This document shows, piece by piece, positions 16,240 through 25,783 of a stretch of DNA of 64,000 bases. Position 1 is the stretch's first letter. Each line of letters opens with the position of its first letter. This stretch comes from Achromobacter veterisilvae (GTDB lineage: Bacteria > Pseudomonadota > Gammaproteobacteria > Burkholderiales > Burkholderiaceae_B): positions 62,001-126,000 of the forward strand of contig NZ_UFQC01000014.1 in assembly GCF_900496975.1 (NCBI RefSeq), written 5' to 3'. A model generated the notes under the pieces. That model ran no database searches, was not told the DNA's origin, and worked only from the letters and a program-made list of their open reading frames with translations. Position numbers and translations under genes: made by a program.

Positions 16240-16275
16240 ATTATAGCCAATGACTTATACGATCAAGTACACGAT
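16240..16275 (-). promoter_or_regulatory. GntR promoter with overlapping direct repeats
   Basis: On the minus strand a perfect TATAAT (16240-16245) has TTGATC 15 bp upstream (16261-16266). The plus strand shows two direct repeats, TATACGAT (16256-16263) and TACACGAT (16268-16275), spaced 12 bp and overlapping the -35 element. This fits autorepression by the GntR protein. Confidence 0.45.
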
Positions 16276-16296
16276 AAAAAATACAATTTTATTAAG

Positions 16297-17691
16297 CTAA
16301 GGCTCCTTCTTCGTGCCTACGGGCACCAGTCCGCCCGGGGCCAGGCCGGCCAGCATCGTATCCAGCCGCGCGGGCGCGCGTCCCCGGTCTTCGGCAGCTT
16401 CCTTGCGTACCAGCGCCGCCTTGACCATGCGCGAGCCGATATAGCGGAACGGCTCGGGCGGAAACCGTCCGCGCACGCCGCGCGCCAGCGGCGAACGGCG
16501 CCATGCGTCGTCGCTTTCCAGCACCATCGAGGCCAGGAATTTTCCGCCCAAATAAGTCGGGCCGACGCCGTTGCCCGAATAACCGTATCCGTACACGATA
16601 TCCGGATGCCCGCCCAGGTGACCGAAACACGGCAGCCCGTCGAGGCTGCGGTCGATCGGCCCCGACCAGCTACGCACAGTGCCGACGCGGGCCAGTTCCG
16701 GATAAAACCGGTAAAGAATCTCCGACACTTCACGGGCAAAGCGCGAAGCGCCTTCGTACAGATCGCCGATCCTGCCATTGAAAGCGAAGTCTCCGCCTCC
16801 CCTGCCGAAAACCATCGCCCCGTCCACGGTGTTCCGATAATAATTGGTGAACAGTCTGGAATCGGATATGGCCGCGCCGCTGGTCAAACCGATCTTCTCC
16901 AGCATCTCGGGGCAAGACGGCGTCGCGACCAGATCGCTGCCCACCACGACGACCCCGTTATTCAGTTCGCGAAAGTGGGTGCTCCAGGCATTCATTGCCA
17001 GCACGACCTTGGCAGCCCGCAGCTCGCCGTGCTCTGTCAACACCGTCGGCCCTGCGCGCGCGCGCAGGGCCCGCATGGGCGAATGCTCGAAGATGCGCAC
17101 TCCTTTAGCCAGGGCGATGCGACGCAGTCCCCGCACGTACCTGCCGGGATGCACCGTCGCCGACGTGCGCGCGTATACCCCGGCCAGGTGCCGCGCGGAG
17201 CCGGACATGCGTTGAACGTCCTCGACAGGCAACTCGACGAACGGCTCCTGGCCGTGGCGCGCCAGCAGCTCGACGCAGGGTGCCCAGGAACCGATCTGCG
17301 CCGTATTGCTCGCCGTCCAGAGCCAGCCGTCCTGGCGCAAATGCGCGTCGACTTCGTGGCGCTGCAGGTAATCGGCCACATCGGACGCGATGCGCTCGGA
17401 CTCGGCCAGCAGACGCAGGGCCTCGTCCTTGCCGCAGACCTTGAGCAAGGTTTCGAACTTCGCCGCCCAACTGAGCATGAAACCGCCGTTGCGGCCGCTG
17501 GCGCCCGAGCCGCACTCGCGCGCCTCGAGTAGGACGATATCCAGATCCGGCGCCCGTTCGCGTAATTGCAGCGCGGTCCACAAGCCGGTGTAACCCCCGC
17601 CGACAATGCAGACATCGGCGCGCACCGCCCCCCGAAGAGGGGACGACGCGGGCTCCTTGCCTCTTGCCTGATCCCACCACAGACTACTCAT
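16297..17691 (-). CDS. OrdL/PuuB-like FAD-dependent oxidoreductase (copy 2)
   Basis: 464 aa. The same family as the gene at 10748: CIVGGGYTGLWTALQL dinucleotide motif, GSGASGRNGGFML block, and C-terminal YGYSGNGVGPTYLGGKFLAS. It is the last gene of the operon, after the amidase (76 bp gap). The pairing of an amidase with an amine-oxidising flavoprotein suggests release of an amine or amino acid from an amide and then its oxidation. The divergence between the two copies in this window suggests different substrates. Confidence 0.86.
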   Translation of the reverse strand: MSSLWWDQARGKEPASSPLRGAVRADVCIVGGGYTGLWTALQLRERAPDLDIVLLEARECGSGASGRNGGFMLSWAAKFETLLKVCGKDEALRLLAESERIASDVADYLQRHEVDAHLRQDGWLWTASNTAQIGSWAPCVELLARHGQEPFVELPVEDVQRMSGSARHLAGVYARTSATVHPGRYVRGLRRIALAKGVRIFEHSPMRALRARAGPTVLTEHGELRAAKVVLAMNAWSTHFRELNNGVVVVGSDLVATPSCPEMLEKIGLTSGAAISDSRLFTNYYRNTVDGAMVFGRGGGDFAFNGRIGDLYEGASRFAREVSEILYRFYPELARVGTVRSWSGPIDRSLDGLPCFGHLGGHPDIVYGYGYSGNGVGPTYLGGKFLASMVLESDDAWRRSPLARGVRGRFPPEPFRYIGSRMVKAALVRKEAAEDRGRAPARLDTMLAGLAPGGLVPVGTKKEP

Positions 17692-17767
17692 AGCGACTTC
17701 TCATGGAAAGAACGAACTCCAATCCGCCCGCCGGGCGGATTGGCTGGCTCAATGCCCGGCACATGCC

Positions 17768-19114
17768 TTAGACATCATGAACCCGGGTACCCAGGATGCT
17801 TTCGACGCAACGCGCCCAGTACAGGAATCGCGCGTCTTCCTTCTGGAAGCCCACCAGTTGCAGGCCGACCGGCAGGCCGCGCGGGCCCCGCGAAATCGGC
17901 AAGGTCAGCGAGGGGTTGTGCAGCAGCGTCCAGATCCGGATGAAGATGTTGCTGCCGGTATCGCTGACGTCCGGCGCTTCTCCCAGCGTGGCGGGCGTGG
18001 CCAGCACATCGACATCGCGGGCCACGTCCATGAAGGCGCGCCTGCAAGCATCGGCCAGGTCGAGCGTGCGCGCATAATCCTCGGCGGTATCGCGCTCGCC
18101 CTTGTCCAGGTATTCGAGCAGCGCCGGGTCGCACTTATCGTGGTGATCGCGCCGGATTTCCTTGAACGAGCGCGCCAGGTCGTACGCCATGATGATGTCG
18201 TGGTCGTCGGCGATCTGCGTAAAGATCTTCGGCATATCCAGGACCTTGACCCGGACACCGGCTTGCTGCAGGCGCGCGATGGCATCGTCGAAGGCCTCGC
18301 GGACGCAGGGCTCGGCGTCGTCCCACCCCAGCGGCCGCCACACCCCCACGGTGAAATCCCGGCGCACGGGCAAGGCGCTGTCGAACCGCGGATCGCCCAG
18401 CGCTTCGCCGAACAGGATCGACAAGTCGCCGACCGAACGGGCGATTGCCCCCAGCGTATCCAGCGGGCGCGAATAGCGCCGCAGCCCGGCATACGGCAAG
18501 GTATCGATGGTCGGCTTGAAGCCGACGGCGCCGCAGAATGTCGACGGCCGGACGATCGAGCCCCCGGTCTGGGTGCCCAGCGAGATCGGCGTCTGGAAAT
18601 CGGCAACCGCCGCGGCCGAACCGGCCGACGAGGCACCCGGCGTGCGCGACGGGTCATGCGGGTTGCGCGCGGGGCCGGGCAGCATGATCGAATGCCGCGA
18701 GACCGTGTTCTTGCCGAGCAGCACGAACCCCAGGTCGTGCATCAGCCGGGTCACGGCCGCGTCAGCGGCGGGTTGGCGGCCCGGATAAATTTCCGGGTCG
18801 CCCAGTTCTGTGGGCATGTCGGCCGTGTCGATGATGTCCTTCAAGCCCAACGGCACGCCGTCCAGGCGCTGGCGGCGCCCTTCCCGGTCGACCTGGCGAG
18901 CGCGTTCCAGCGCCTTTTCGCCGTTGACGTACACCCACGCCTTGACCACGGGGTTGCGCAGCGCGATGCGCTCCAGGCAGGCCTGGGTCCATTGTTCACT
19001 GCTGAGCTTGCCCGCGTCGAGCTCGCGCAAGCCTTGTTCGACCGTCAACGCGGCAATGCGAGACGGAGCGGGCCGACGGCCCGCTGCCTGAACATCATTA
19101 CGATCCGCTACCAT
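17768..19114 (-). CDS. Amidase signature family hydrolase
   Basis: 448 aa. The Ser-cisSer-Lys triad is visible: Lys92 in GLKDIIDTA, the Ser pair near 162-163 in GASSAGSAAAVA, and the nucleophile Ser near 186 in QTGGSIVRPS. It should hydrolyse a C-N amide bond in the cytoplasm. It lies 27 bp downstream of livF and 76 bp before the FAD oxidase in the same operon. The family covers many substrates, so a narrower name is not justified. Confidence 0.88.
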   Translation of the reverse strand: MVADRNDVQAAGRRPAPSRIAALTVEQGLRELDAGKLSSEQWTQACLERIALRNPVVKAWVYVNGEKALERARQVDREGRRQRLDGVPLGLKDIIDTADMPTELGDPEIYPGRQPAADAAVTRLMHDLGFVLLGKNTVSRHSIMLPGPARNPHDPSRTPGASSAGSAAAVADFQTPISLGTQTGGSIVRPSTFCGAVGFKPTIDTLPYAGLRRYSRPLDTLGAIARSVGDLSILFGEALGDPRFDSALPVRRDFTVGVWRPLGWDDAEPCVREAFDDAIARLQQAGVRVKVLDMPKIFTQIADDHDIIMAYDLARSFKEIRRDHHDKCDPALLEYLDKGERDTAEDYARTLDLADACRRAFMDVARDVDVLATPATLGEAPDVSDTGSNIFIRIWTLLHNPSLTLPISRGPRGLPVGLQLVGFQKEDARFLYWARCVESILGTRVHDV

Positions 19115-19141
19115 CGAAACTACTCCTTAGGAAAAAAACAA

Positions 19142-19867
19142 TCAAGAACGGCCCGACCTGGCGCCGGACCGACCGATGTAGAGGTCGGCCATTTCTTGAT
19201 TCTGCAAAAGAGATTGCGCGGCATCCGCCAACACGATGCGGCCGGAATCGAGGATGTAGCCCCGGTCGCTGAACTCGAGCGCCTGGCGGGCCCGCTGCTC
19301 TACCATCAATACCGCCACGCCGAGCCGCGGCAGCTTTTTCACTTCGTCGAAAACCTGTTCCGTCAGCGCCGGCGACAAGGCAGCCGAAGGCTCGTCGAGC
19401 AGCATGAGGCTGGGCTTTGACATCAGGGCCCGGGCGAAAGCGAGCTGCTGGCGCTCGCCTCCCGACAGGTTTTCAGCCTGGGTTCTGCGTCGCTCGGCCA
19501 GTACCGGAAACAGGCTGAGCATCCGGTCGATCATGGCCTTTCGATCGTCGACCGCTTCGACGACTTGCAGGTTTTCCATGACGGTCAGCGTGCCGAACAC
19601 GTTATTGACCTGCGGCACATAGCCGATGCCCTGGAACACCCTGCGCCGCACCGGCTGATCCTGCAAACTAGCGCCGTTGAGCTCGATGCGGCCCGTCAGT
19701 TTGGGAAGCAGGCCCATGACCGCCTTGATCAAGGTCGACTTGCCCGCCCCGTTCGTGCCGGCGATGGTGACGATCTCTTTTTCCGCCACGAACATGTCGA
19801 TGCCGTTGACGATCGGCACATCGCCATAGCCCGCGCAGACGTTTTCCAACGTCAGTATTTTCTTCAT
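19142..19867 (-). CDS. livF: Branched-chain-type ABC transporter ATPase (LivF-like)
   Basis: 241 aa. Walker A GTNGAGKST, signature LSGGERQQL, Walker B LMLLDEPS and the LivF-type end are present. The start codon overlaps the livG stop (ATGA). A longer open frame running through livG to 20749 is only a shadow. Together with LivG it powers the importer made by the two permeases upstream. Confidence 0.92.
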   Translation of the reverse strand: MKKILTLENVCAGYGDVPIVNGIDMFVAEKEIVTIAGTNGAGKSTLIKAVMGLLPKLTGRIELNGASLQDQPVRRRVFQGIGYVPQVNNVFGTLTVMENLQVVEAVDDRKAMIDRMLSLFPVLAERRRTQAENLSGGERQQLAFARALMSKPSLMLLDEPSAALSPALTEQVFDEVKKLPRLGVAVLMVEQRARQALEFSDRGYILDSGRIVLADAAQSLLQNQEMADLYIGRSGARSGRS

Positions 19868-20628
19868 ACGGCACCGCCCATGTAGGCTTCGCGGACCCGT
19901 TCGTCCGACAAGACGCGATCCGGCGTGCCTTCGTTCAGCACTTTGCCCCGGTCCATGATGTACATGCGAGGCACCAGATCGGACAGGGCCTGCAGGTTGT
20001 GCTCGATGATCAATACCGTGATGCCTTGATCGTTCAAGTCGACGATGCGACGAGACAATTCGTCCACCAGCACCGGATTGACGCCGGCGAACGGCTCGTC
20101 GAGCATGATGAAGCCGGGCTTGATCATCAGCAGCCGGCCAAGCTCCAGCAGTTTCTTCTGCCCGCCCGATAACGCGCCTGCCGGCACCTCGGCCACTTTG
20201 GCCAGGTTGAGAAAACCCAGCAGATCCCGGGCCCGAGCTTCGATCTCTGCCTCCTGGCGCCGAACGCTGCCCGGCGAAAAAAACAGCGATCCCAGGCGTT
20301 CGCCCCGCTGGCCCGGCGCCGCGGCCATCATGTTGTCGAGCACGCTGAGCTGATCGAACTCGCGCGGCACCTGGAAGGTGCGCGCAAGTCCCAGGTTGAC
20401 CCGGCGCTGCACTCCCATCCCGGTGATATTCACGTCTTCGAAACACACCTGGCCGCTTTGCGCCGGCACATAGCCGCTGATCACCGAGAACAGCGTGCTC
20501 TTGCCCGCGCCGTTGGTGCCGATCAGGCCTACGCGCTCGCCTTTTCGCACCGTGATCGAGACGTCGTCGAGGGCCAGCAGCCCGCCGAAGCCGGCGCGGA
20601 TATTCTGGACAGAAAGCTGGGGCGTCAT
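19864..20628 (-). CDS. livG: Branched-chain-type ABC transporter ATPase (LivG-like)
   Basis: 254 aa. Walker A GTNGAGKST, LSGGQKKLL signature and FIMLDEPFAGVNP Walker B, with the LivG-type insertion containing LARTFQVPREFDQLSV. It overlaps livM at its start and livF at its stop (ATGA both times), so the ATPases are translated in a coupled way with the permease. Confidence 0.92.
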   Translation of the reverse strand: MTPQLSVQNIRAGFGGLLALDDVSITVRKGERVGLIGTNGAGKSTLFSVISGYVPAQSGQVCFEDVNITGMGVQRRVNLGLARTFQVPREFDQLSVLDNMMAAAPGQRGERLGSLFFSPGSVRRQEAEIEARARDLLGFLNLAKVAEVPAGALSGGQKKLLELGRLLMIKPGFIMLDEPFAGVNPVLVDELSRRIVDLNDQGITVLIIEHNLQALSDLVPRMYIMDRGKVLNEGTPDRVLSDERVREAYMGGAV

Positions 20629-21524
20629 TGGCGCCCTCCCGCCGGCGCTCCGCCGAACAAGCCGTTGGGACGGTACAGCACGCAGCAGACCAGGCCCAGG
20701 CCGATGATAAGGAAACGCAGGCTCGCCATTTGGACCTCGGATATGTCAAGGAACAGGAATTCCCGGGCGAAGCGCGATCCTTCCAGAAAGACCATCAGGA
20801 TGACCGTGCCCGCCACCACGCCCTTCAAGCTGCCGACGCCGCCGACGATGATCGCGATCCACACATAGAACGTGATCAGCGGCACGAATTGCTCGGGTGA
20901 AATAAAGGTCAGGTAGTGCGCCGTGAACGCGCCCGCCAGGCCTGCCAGCGCCGCGCCTATCATGAGCGAGCGCGTCTTGAACAAGGCAGGGTTTTTGCCC
21001 AGGGCCATGACGGCGACTTCGTTGTCGCGTATGGCCTTGATCGTGCGGCCGAACGGGCTGCGGATGATCTTTCGGATACCGAGGAACACCAGGATATTCG
21101 TGGCCAGCAGAGCGGCCAGGATCAGAACGTCCACCGTCAGACCGGAGCCATACCCGCCGAACAACCTGGGAATGCCCGGTATGCCATGCACGCCGCGCGT
21201 CAGCCACTCTTCCTTCTGGATGACCATGCGAACGGCTTCGGAGAACCCCAGGGTGACGATGGCCAGGTAATCCCCGCGCAGCCGCAGCGCGATGACGCCC
21301 AGCGGATAGGCGCTCAAGCAACTGACCAGGGCGGCCGCGAGAAAACACACCGCGAGCGGCACTCCCTGCAACGCCAGCAGGGCGGACGTATAGGCGCCGA
21401 TGGCGTAAAAGCCGACATGGCCGAAGTTGATCAGGCCCGTGAAGCCGTACTGGAGGGCCAGGCCGCCCGCCAGCAGCATATAGATCAACACCGTGATGAA
21501 TATCGCGATCAGATAGGCTTCCAT
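20625..21524 (-). CDS. livM: Branched-chain-type ABC transporter permease (LivM-like)
   Basis: 299 aa, about eight hydrophobic segments. The family motifs GFTGLINFGHVGFYAIGAY near the N-terminus and the cytoplasmic EAA-like loop GRTIKAIRDNEVAVMALG are clear. It begins 4 bp after livH. The importer class carries amino acids, amides, urea or aromatic acids; the substrate here must be inferred from the amidase, CoA-transferase and hydratase genes of the operon. Confidence 0.9.
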   Translation of the reverse strand: MEAYLIAIFITVLIYMLLAGGLALQYGFTGLINFGHVGFYAIGAYTSALLALQGVPLAVCFLAAALVSCLSAYPLGVIALRLRGDYLAIVTLGFSEAVRMVIQKEEWLTRGVHGIPGIPRLFGGYGSGLTVDVLILAALLATNILVFLGIRKIIRSPFGRTIKAIRDNEVAVMALGKNPALFKTRSLMIGAALAGLAGAFTAHYLTFISPEQFVPLITFYVWIAIIVGGVGSLKGVVAGTVILMVFLEGSRFAREFLFLDISEVQMASLRFLIIGLGLVCCVLYRPNGLFGGAPAGGRQ

Positions 21525-21528
21525 CGTT

Positions 21529-22404
21529 TCACCTCACCGCCTGGATGCGGCCCATAATCCCTTGGGGCCTGAACAGCAGAACGACCAGCAGCACGGCGAA
21601 CGCGATCACGATCTTGTAGGCCGAACCGACATAAAGCGTCGCGACTTCCTGGGCAATGCCGAAAATGACCATTCCGAGCAGCGCCCCGACCGGGCTCCCC
21701 ACGCCCCCGAGAATGACCGCCGCGAACATGGGCAGCAGCAGCTCCCACCCGAGTTCCGGCAATACCGTGGCCTTGATTCCCAGCAGCACCCCTCCCAGCC
21801 CTGAAAACACGCCGACGATGCCCCAGAGAATCGCCATGACCCGGCGCACGTCGATGCCGCCGGCGGCCGCGAGTTGGGGGTTATCCGATACCGCCCTCAT
21901 GCGCCGGCCTACCGGCGACAGATAAAGCAGCGCGAACATGAAGGCCAGGGCGCCCAACGCGGCCAGGACGATGTAGGCATCCAGGGGCAAGATGCGGATT
22001 CCGTCGAAATTCCAGGCCCGTTGCAGTGGAGCCTGGATGGTGTATTGCCCATGCCCGGCAAACAGCGTGATACTCGCCCGCACGGCAAAGGCAATGCCGA
22101 TGGAAGCGATCAGGCGCGATACCAGCGAGCGCTCTTCCAGCTTCCTGAAGACCCAGAAGTAGAAAAACAAGGAGAGCAGACCCGTGGCCAGGGTCGCGAA
22201 AATCGCGCTGGCCGCGAGGGAGCCGCCCGACAACGCCTGGGCGGCCACCATCGCGTACGCGCCGAAAGTCATGTAGTCGCCCGCGGCGGCGTTGGGGAAT
22301 CGGGCAATGCCGAACACCAGCGTGATGGCCAGGGCCGGCAACGCCAGCAATAGCCCGACAACCATGCCGCTGATGAGTGCATTGATCAAGAGCACCGAAC
22401 TCAT
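21529..22404 (-). CDS. livH: Branched-chain-type ABC transporter permease (LivH-like)
   Basis: 291 aa, multi-spanning inner-membrane protein. It shows the LivH N-terminal block VFGIARFPNAAAGDYMTFGAY and the loop RRMRAVSDNPQLAAAGGID. It lies 34 bp downstream of the binding-protein gene and 4 bp before livM. Confidence 0.9.
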   Translation of the reverse strand: MSSVLLINALISGMVVGLLLALPALAITLVFGIARFPNAAAGDYMTFGAYAMVAAQALSGGSLAASAIFATLATGLLSLFFYFWVFRKLEERSLVSRLIASIGIAFAVRASITLFAGHGQYTIQAPLQRAWNFDGIRILPLDAYIVLAALGALAFMFALLYLSPVGRRMRAVSDNPQLAAAGGIDVRRVMAILWGIVGVFSGLGGVLLGIKATVLPELGWELLLPMFAAVILGGVGSPVGALLGMVIFGIAQEVATLYVGSAYKIVIAFAVLLVVLLFRPQGIMGRIQAVR

Positions 22405-22438
22405 ACGGTATTCATCCTAGAAATGCACCGGCCCGCGA

Positions 22439-23677
22439 TCACAACAGCGATGCGCCGGAAATGACGTTCGTCAAGGCGAATTCCTTGCCGTCGAACTCGT
22501 AAATGCCGAAATCCGGCACGGTGTCGCCGTGCGCGTCGAAATCCAGCGAGGAGGAGGCGCCGTCGAAATCGATCTTGACCTTCTGGCGGAGCAGATCGCG
22601 GCCCTGGACGAACGAACTGACCTTCTGTCCAGGCGGGTTGGTGACGGCGCGTACCATTCGCGAAAGATCCTGAGGCTTGACGTCGGCCCCCGCGGCCTCG
22701 ATCGCGAGCGCCAGGGCGATGACCATGTCGTAGGCGGCGGCAGCGAACATTTCCGGCGGATTCTTGGTGGCCGCCTTGAATTTCTCGACGAACGACTTGT
22801 AGGCGGCGTTGTCGCCGGCCGGCACGTTCGCAGTGGAAATGATGTTGCGCATCACGTCCGGCCCCAGGGCCTTGACCAGCGTGGGGGTCGCCGAATAGCC
22901 GGGCATGATGAACTTGCAGTCGTAGCCGGTCTGGTACCACTCCTTGAGCAGGATGGTCGCATCGGGCGTGTACGAACTGAGGATGATGACGTCGGGCTTG
23001 GCCGCCAAGGCCTTTTCCACCTCGGTGCGATAGCTGGCCTGATTGGGCTCGTAGATCGCCGAGCTGACGACCTGGTTGCCCATTTTTTCCCAGGCGGTCA
23101 TGAAATGCTTGGCCTGGGCCCACATGGTCGCGTTGTTGTAGCCGAGTACGGCGGCGCGCTTGAAACCCTTGCTCTGGCCGATGGCCGCGAACGCCGCGCC
23201 GATGATGGCGTTCGACGCATAGAACTGGAACACCAGGTCGAGCTTGTCTTCCGTGCGGATTTCCGGCGCTCCGCAGGTATTGAAAGAAAGAATGCCCGCG
23301 GCGTTGGTAATGGGCAGCGTGGCCAGTTGCACGGCCGACGACCAGATCCCGATCATGGCATCGACTTTCACGATGTCGACCAGCTTGCGCGCGGCCAACA
23401 CCGCGGCGTCCGGCCGCGTCTGATCGTCTTCGGCATAGAGCTTGAGTTCACGACCGGCGGCTCCGCCCGCCGCGTTCACCTCGGCGATGCCGATCTTGAT
23501 GGCCTCGAGCATACCGGGCCCGTAGGTGCCGCCCGCGCCGGTAATGGAATTCAGTGAGCCCACCTTGAACGGCGCGGGACGGGATTGCGCAAAAACCGGG
23601 CCGCTCAGGCCCAGCGCCGCCAACGCCGCCATGGATTGGGCAAACTGCCGGCGCGAAGCATTGATTACGTTTTTCAT
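22439..23677 (-). CDS. ABC transporter substrate-binding protein (LivK-like)
   Basis: 412 aa. The leader is twin-arginine-like (ASRRQFAQSMAALAALG) with cleavage after PVFAQ, so export may use Tat. The periplasmic type-I fold shows KVGSLNSITGAGGTYGPGMLEAIKIGIAEVNAAGG and later AAYDMVIALALAIEAAG. It delivers ligand to LivHM. Sequence resembles binding proteins for aromatic or amide compounds more than those for leucine, but this is a weak impression. Confidence 0.9.
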   Translation of the reverse strand: MKNVINASRRQFAQSMAALAALGLSGPVFAQSRPAPFKVGSLNSITGAGGTYGPGMLEAIKIGIAEVNAAGGAAGRELKLYAEDDQTRPDAAVLAARKLVDIVKVDAMIGIWSSAVQLATLPITNAAGILSFNTCGAPEIRTEDKLDLVFQFYASNAIIGAAFAAIGQSKGFKRAAVLGYNNATMWAQAKHFMTAWEKMGNQVVSSAIYEPNQASYRTEVEKALAAKPDVIILSSYTPDATILLKEWYQTGYDCKFIMPGYSATPTLVKALGPDVMRNIISTANVPAGDNAAYKSFVEKFKAATKNPPEMFAAAAYDMVIALALAIEAAGADVKPQDLSRMVRAVTNPPGQKVSSFVQGRDLLRQKVKIDFDGASSSLDFDAHGDTVPDFGIYEFDGKEFALTNVISGASLL

Positions 23678-23773
23678 GTCTCCTCCGATGAGGTTTATCG
23701 TTAACTGTCTTCACAGACTTCACAGTCTTGGCCAGCAGCGTGCGCGATCGGCCGGGTCATGCGGAAATACTTG

Positions 23774-24976
23774 TCAGAAAGCCGCTCCTCGAGCTTTGAG
23801 CGCCTCGATCCTTGCGTCGGAAAGCCCCACGTCGCGCAGTACGGCATCGGTGTCTTGCCCGAACAACGGCGCGGCTTTGCGTAATGCGCCCGGCGTTCGG
23901 GAGAACTTCGTTGGAATTCCGATGACGTCCATCCTGCCGATGACGGGGTGGTCGACGCTGGCGACCATGCCGCGCTCCCGGTAGTGCGGGTCTTCCATGG
24001 CCTGCTTGAAATTGTTGATCGGGCCGCACGGCACGCCCGCCGCATTGCAGCGCCGGATCCATTCCTGCGTTCCCGCCGTCGAGAACGACTCTTCCAACAT
24101 CGGTTCGAGCAATTCGACGTTCCGCAGTCTGTCGGAATTGGTCAGAAAGCGCGGGTCTTCCGTCAATTCAGGGCGGCCCAGCACTTCTTTGCAGAGCGTT
24201 TCCCAGGTGCGCTGGTTGGCGCAGCCCAGCACCATGTAGCCGTCGCCCGTCTTGATCGCCTGGTATGGCGCGTCGACGCGATGCCGGCTGCCTGTCGCCT
24301 GGGGCACCGTTCCATTGGCAAAGTAGGCGGCCGCCTCCCAGACGAACCAAGGCAGGCCGCATTCGGCGAGACCGATATCGATGTGTTGGCCGTGGCCGGT
24401 CTTCAACTGGTGCACATAGGCGGCCAGAATGGCGTAGGCCGCCGTGATTCCGGCGCCGACGTCGTACACCGCGATACCGGATTTCAACGGCCGCCCGTCG
24501 GGTTCGCCGGTCATGCTCATGATGCCGCTCAGACCCTGGGCCACCAGGTCGAACCCGCCATTGCGGGCATAGGGGCCGGTCTGGCCGAAGCCCGATATCG
24601 AGCAGTAGATCAGCTTGGGGTTGAGCGCGCTTAGCGTGGCATAGTCGACGCCGAGCCGGGCGGTTACGCCCACCCGATAGTTCTCGACCACCACGTCCGC
24701 CCACTTCGCCAGCTCATGAACGACGTCGCGCGCCTCGGAGTCTTTCAGGTCGAGCGCGATACCGCGCTTGTTGCGGTTGATCTGCGCGAAGCAGGTCGAT
24801 TCGCCATGCACGTACGGTCCCATCTGGCGCGAATCGTCGCCACCCGCCGGCTTCTCTACCTTGATCACTTCCGCGCCCAGGTCCGCGAGCACCATGGTGC
24901 AGTACGGGCCGGCCATGATCTGGGACAGATCGAGTATCTTCAGGCCCGCCAGGGGCGCTACGGCTTCACTAGTCAT
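23774..24976 (-). CDS. CaiB/BaiF (family III) CoA-transferase
   Basis: 400 aa, full length. Family III marks are LKILDLSQIMAGPYCTMVLADLGAEVIKVE, GDDSRQMGPY and NRNKRGIALDLKD, with the conserved Asp of the active site within the GQHIDIGLAE region. It would activate a carboxylic acid by CoA transfer. It lies between the enoyl-CoA hydratase gene (36 bp upstream) and the transporter genes (96 bp downstream). Confidence 0.9.
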   Translation of the reverse strand: MTSEAVAPLAGLKILDLSQIMAGPYCTMVLADLGAEVIKVEKPAGGDDSRQMGPYVHGESTCFAQINRNKRGIALDLKDSEARDVVHELAKWADVVVENYRVGVTARLGVDYATLSALNPKLIYCSISGFGQTGPYARNGGFDLVAQGLSGIMSMTGEPDGRPLKSGIAVYDVGAGITAAYAILAAYVHQLKTGHGQHIDIGLAECGLPWFVWEAAAYFANGTVPQATGSRHRVDAPYQAIKTGDGYMVLGCANQRTWETLCKEVLGRPELTEDPRFLTNSDRLRNVELLEPMLEESFSTAGTQEWIRRCNAAGVPCGPINNFKQAMEDPHYRERGMVASVDHPVIGRMDVIGIPTKFSRTPGALRKAAPLFGQDTDAVLRDVGLSDARIEALKARGAAF

Positions 24977-25012
24977 TGTTGTATCCAGATAAGCGGATGG
25001 AAAATCGGAGCC

Positions 25013-25783
25013 TCAGCGGCCCACGAACCGAGGACGCTGTTTGTCGAGAAACGCCTGCGAGCCCACGCGGTAGTCTTCGGTGTCGAAGCACGCATAGGCC
25101 TCGTCGCGCTCGGCCTGCGTCAGTTCCCGCCCTGACTGCAATTGACGGATGAATTTCTTGTGCCAGCGGTTCGACAGCGGCGCCAGCCGCGCGATGCGGC
25201 GCGCAGTGTCGCAGGCATCGGACCAGGCATCGTCGACGACTCGGGACAGCAGACCTTTCGCCAGCGCTTCCTGCGCGCCGAACACACGTCCTTCAAGCAG
25301 GATTTCAAGCGCCCCGCCATGCCCCACGACCGCAGCCAGGTCAGCCAGTTCGCAGTGGTCCAGGGTCAACCCGATCCGGTTGACCGGGATGCCGAAGCGT
25401 GCATCTTGCTGGGCGATCCGCAAGTCGCATAGCGCGGCGATCTCGAGTCCGCCGCCCACGCATACGCCTTCAATGCAGGCCACGGTCGGGTGGCGCAGAT
25501 TCTTGAGCCTGTCGAACATGGCCACGGTGAAATCCGCATAGACCTTGGCCTGCTCTGCCCCGGCCCGGCTCTCGTCGAATCCGCCGATATCGCTGCCGGA
25601 GCAAAAATCGCCGCCCGCCCCCCGCAGGACGACGCAACGCACCGCGTCATTGCCCTGCAACCCGTCGCAGGCGGCGCCGAAGGCTTCATACATGTCCCAG
25701 GTGAACGCATTGCGCTTTTCCGGGCGATCCATCAGCAGCGTCACGACGCCGTCTTCGTCTGGCTGGCTGACCTTGATGGCCAT
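25013..25783 (-). CDS. Enoyl-CoA hydratase/isomerase family protein
   Basis: 256 aa crotonase-fold protein, first gene of the operon. The oxyanion-hole segments are RGAGGDFCSGSDIGGF and CIEGVCVGGGLEIAALCD. A Glu is not found at both usual hydratase positions as far as I can judge, so isomerase, hydratase or hydrolase activity are all possible. Together with the CoA-transferase it suggests CoA-dependent breakdown of the imported compound. Confidence 0.88.
   Translation of the reverse strand: MAIKVSQPDEDGVVTLLMDRPEKRNAFTWDMYEAFGAACDGLQGNDAVRCVVLRGAGGDFCSGSDIGGFDESRAGAEQAKVYADFTVAMFDRLKNLRHPTVACIEGVCVGGGLEIAALCDLRIAQQDARFGIPVNRIGLTLDHCELADLAAVVGHGGALEILLEGRVFGAQEALAKGLLSRVVDDAWSDACDTARRIARLAPLSNRWHKKFIRQLQSGRELTQAERDEAYACFDTEDYRVGSQAFLDKQRPRFVGR

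Noticed and set aside
19868-20749. Apparent fusion of livF with an upstream 294-codon extension
   Set aside because: The extension is livG read out of frame. LivF has its own ATG overlapping the livG stop.
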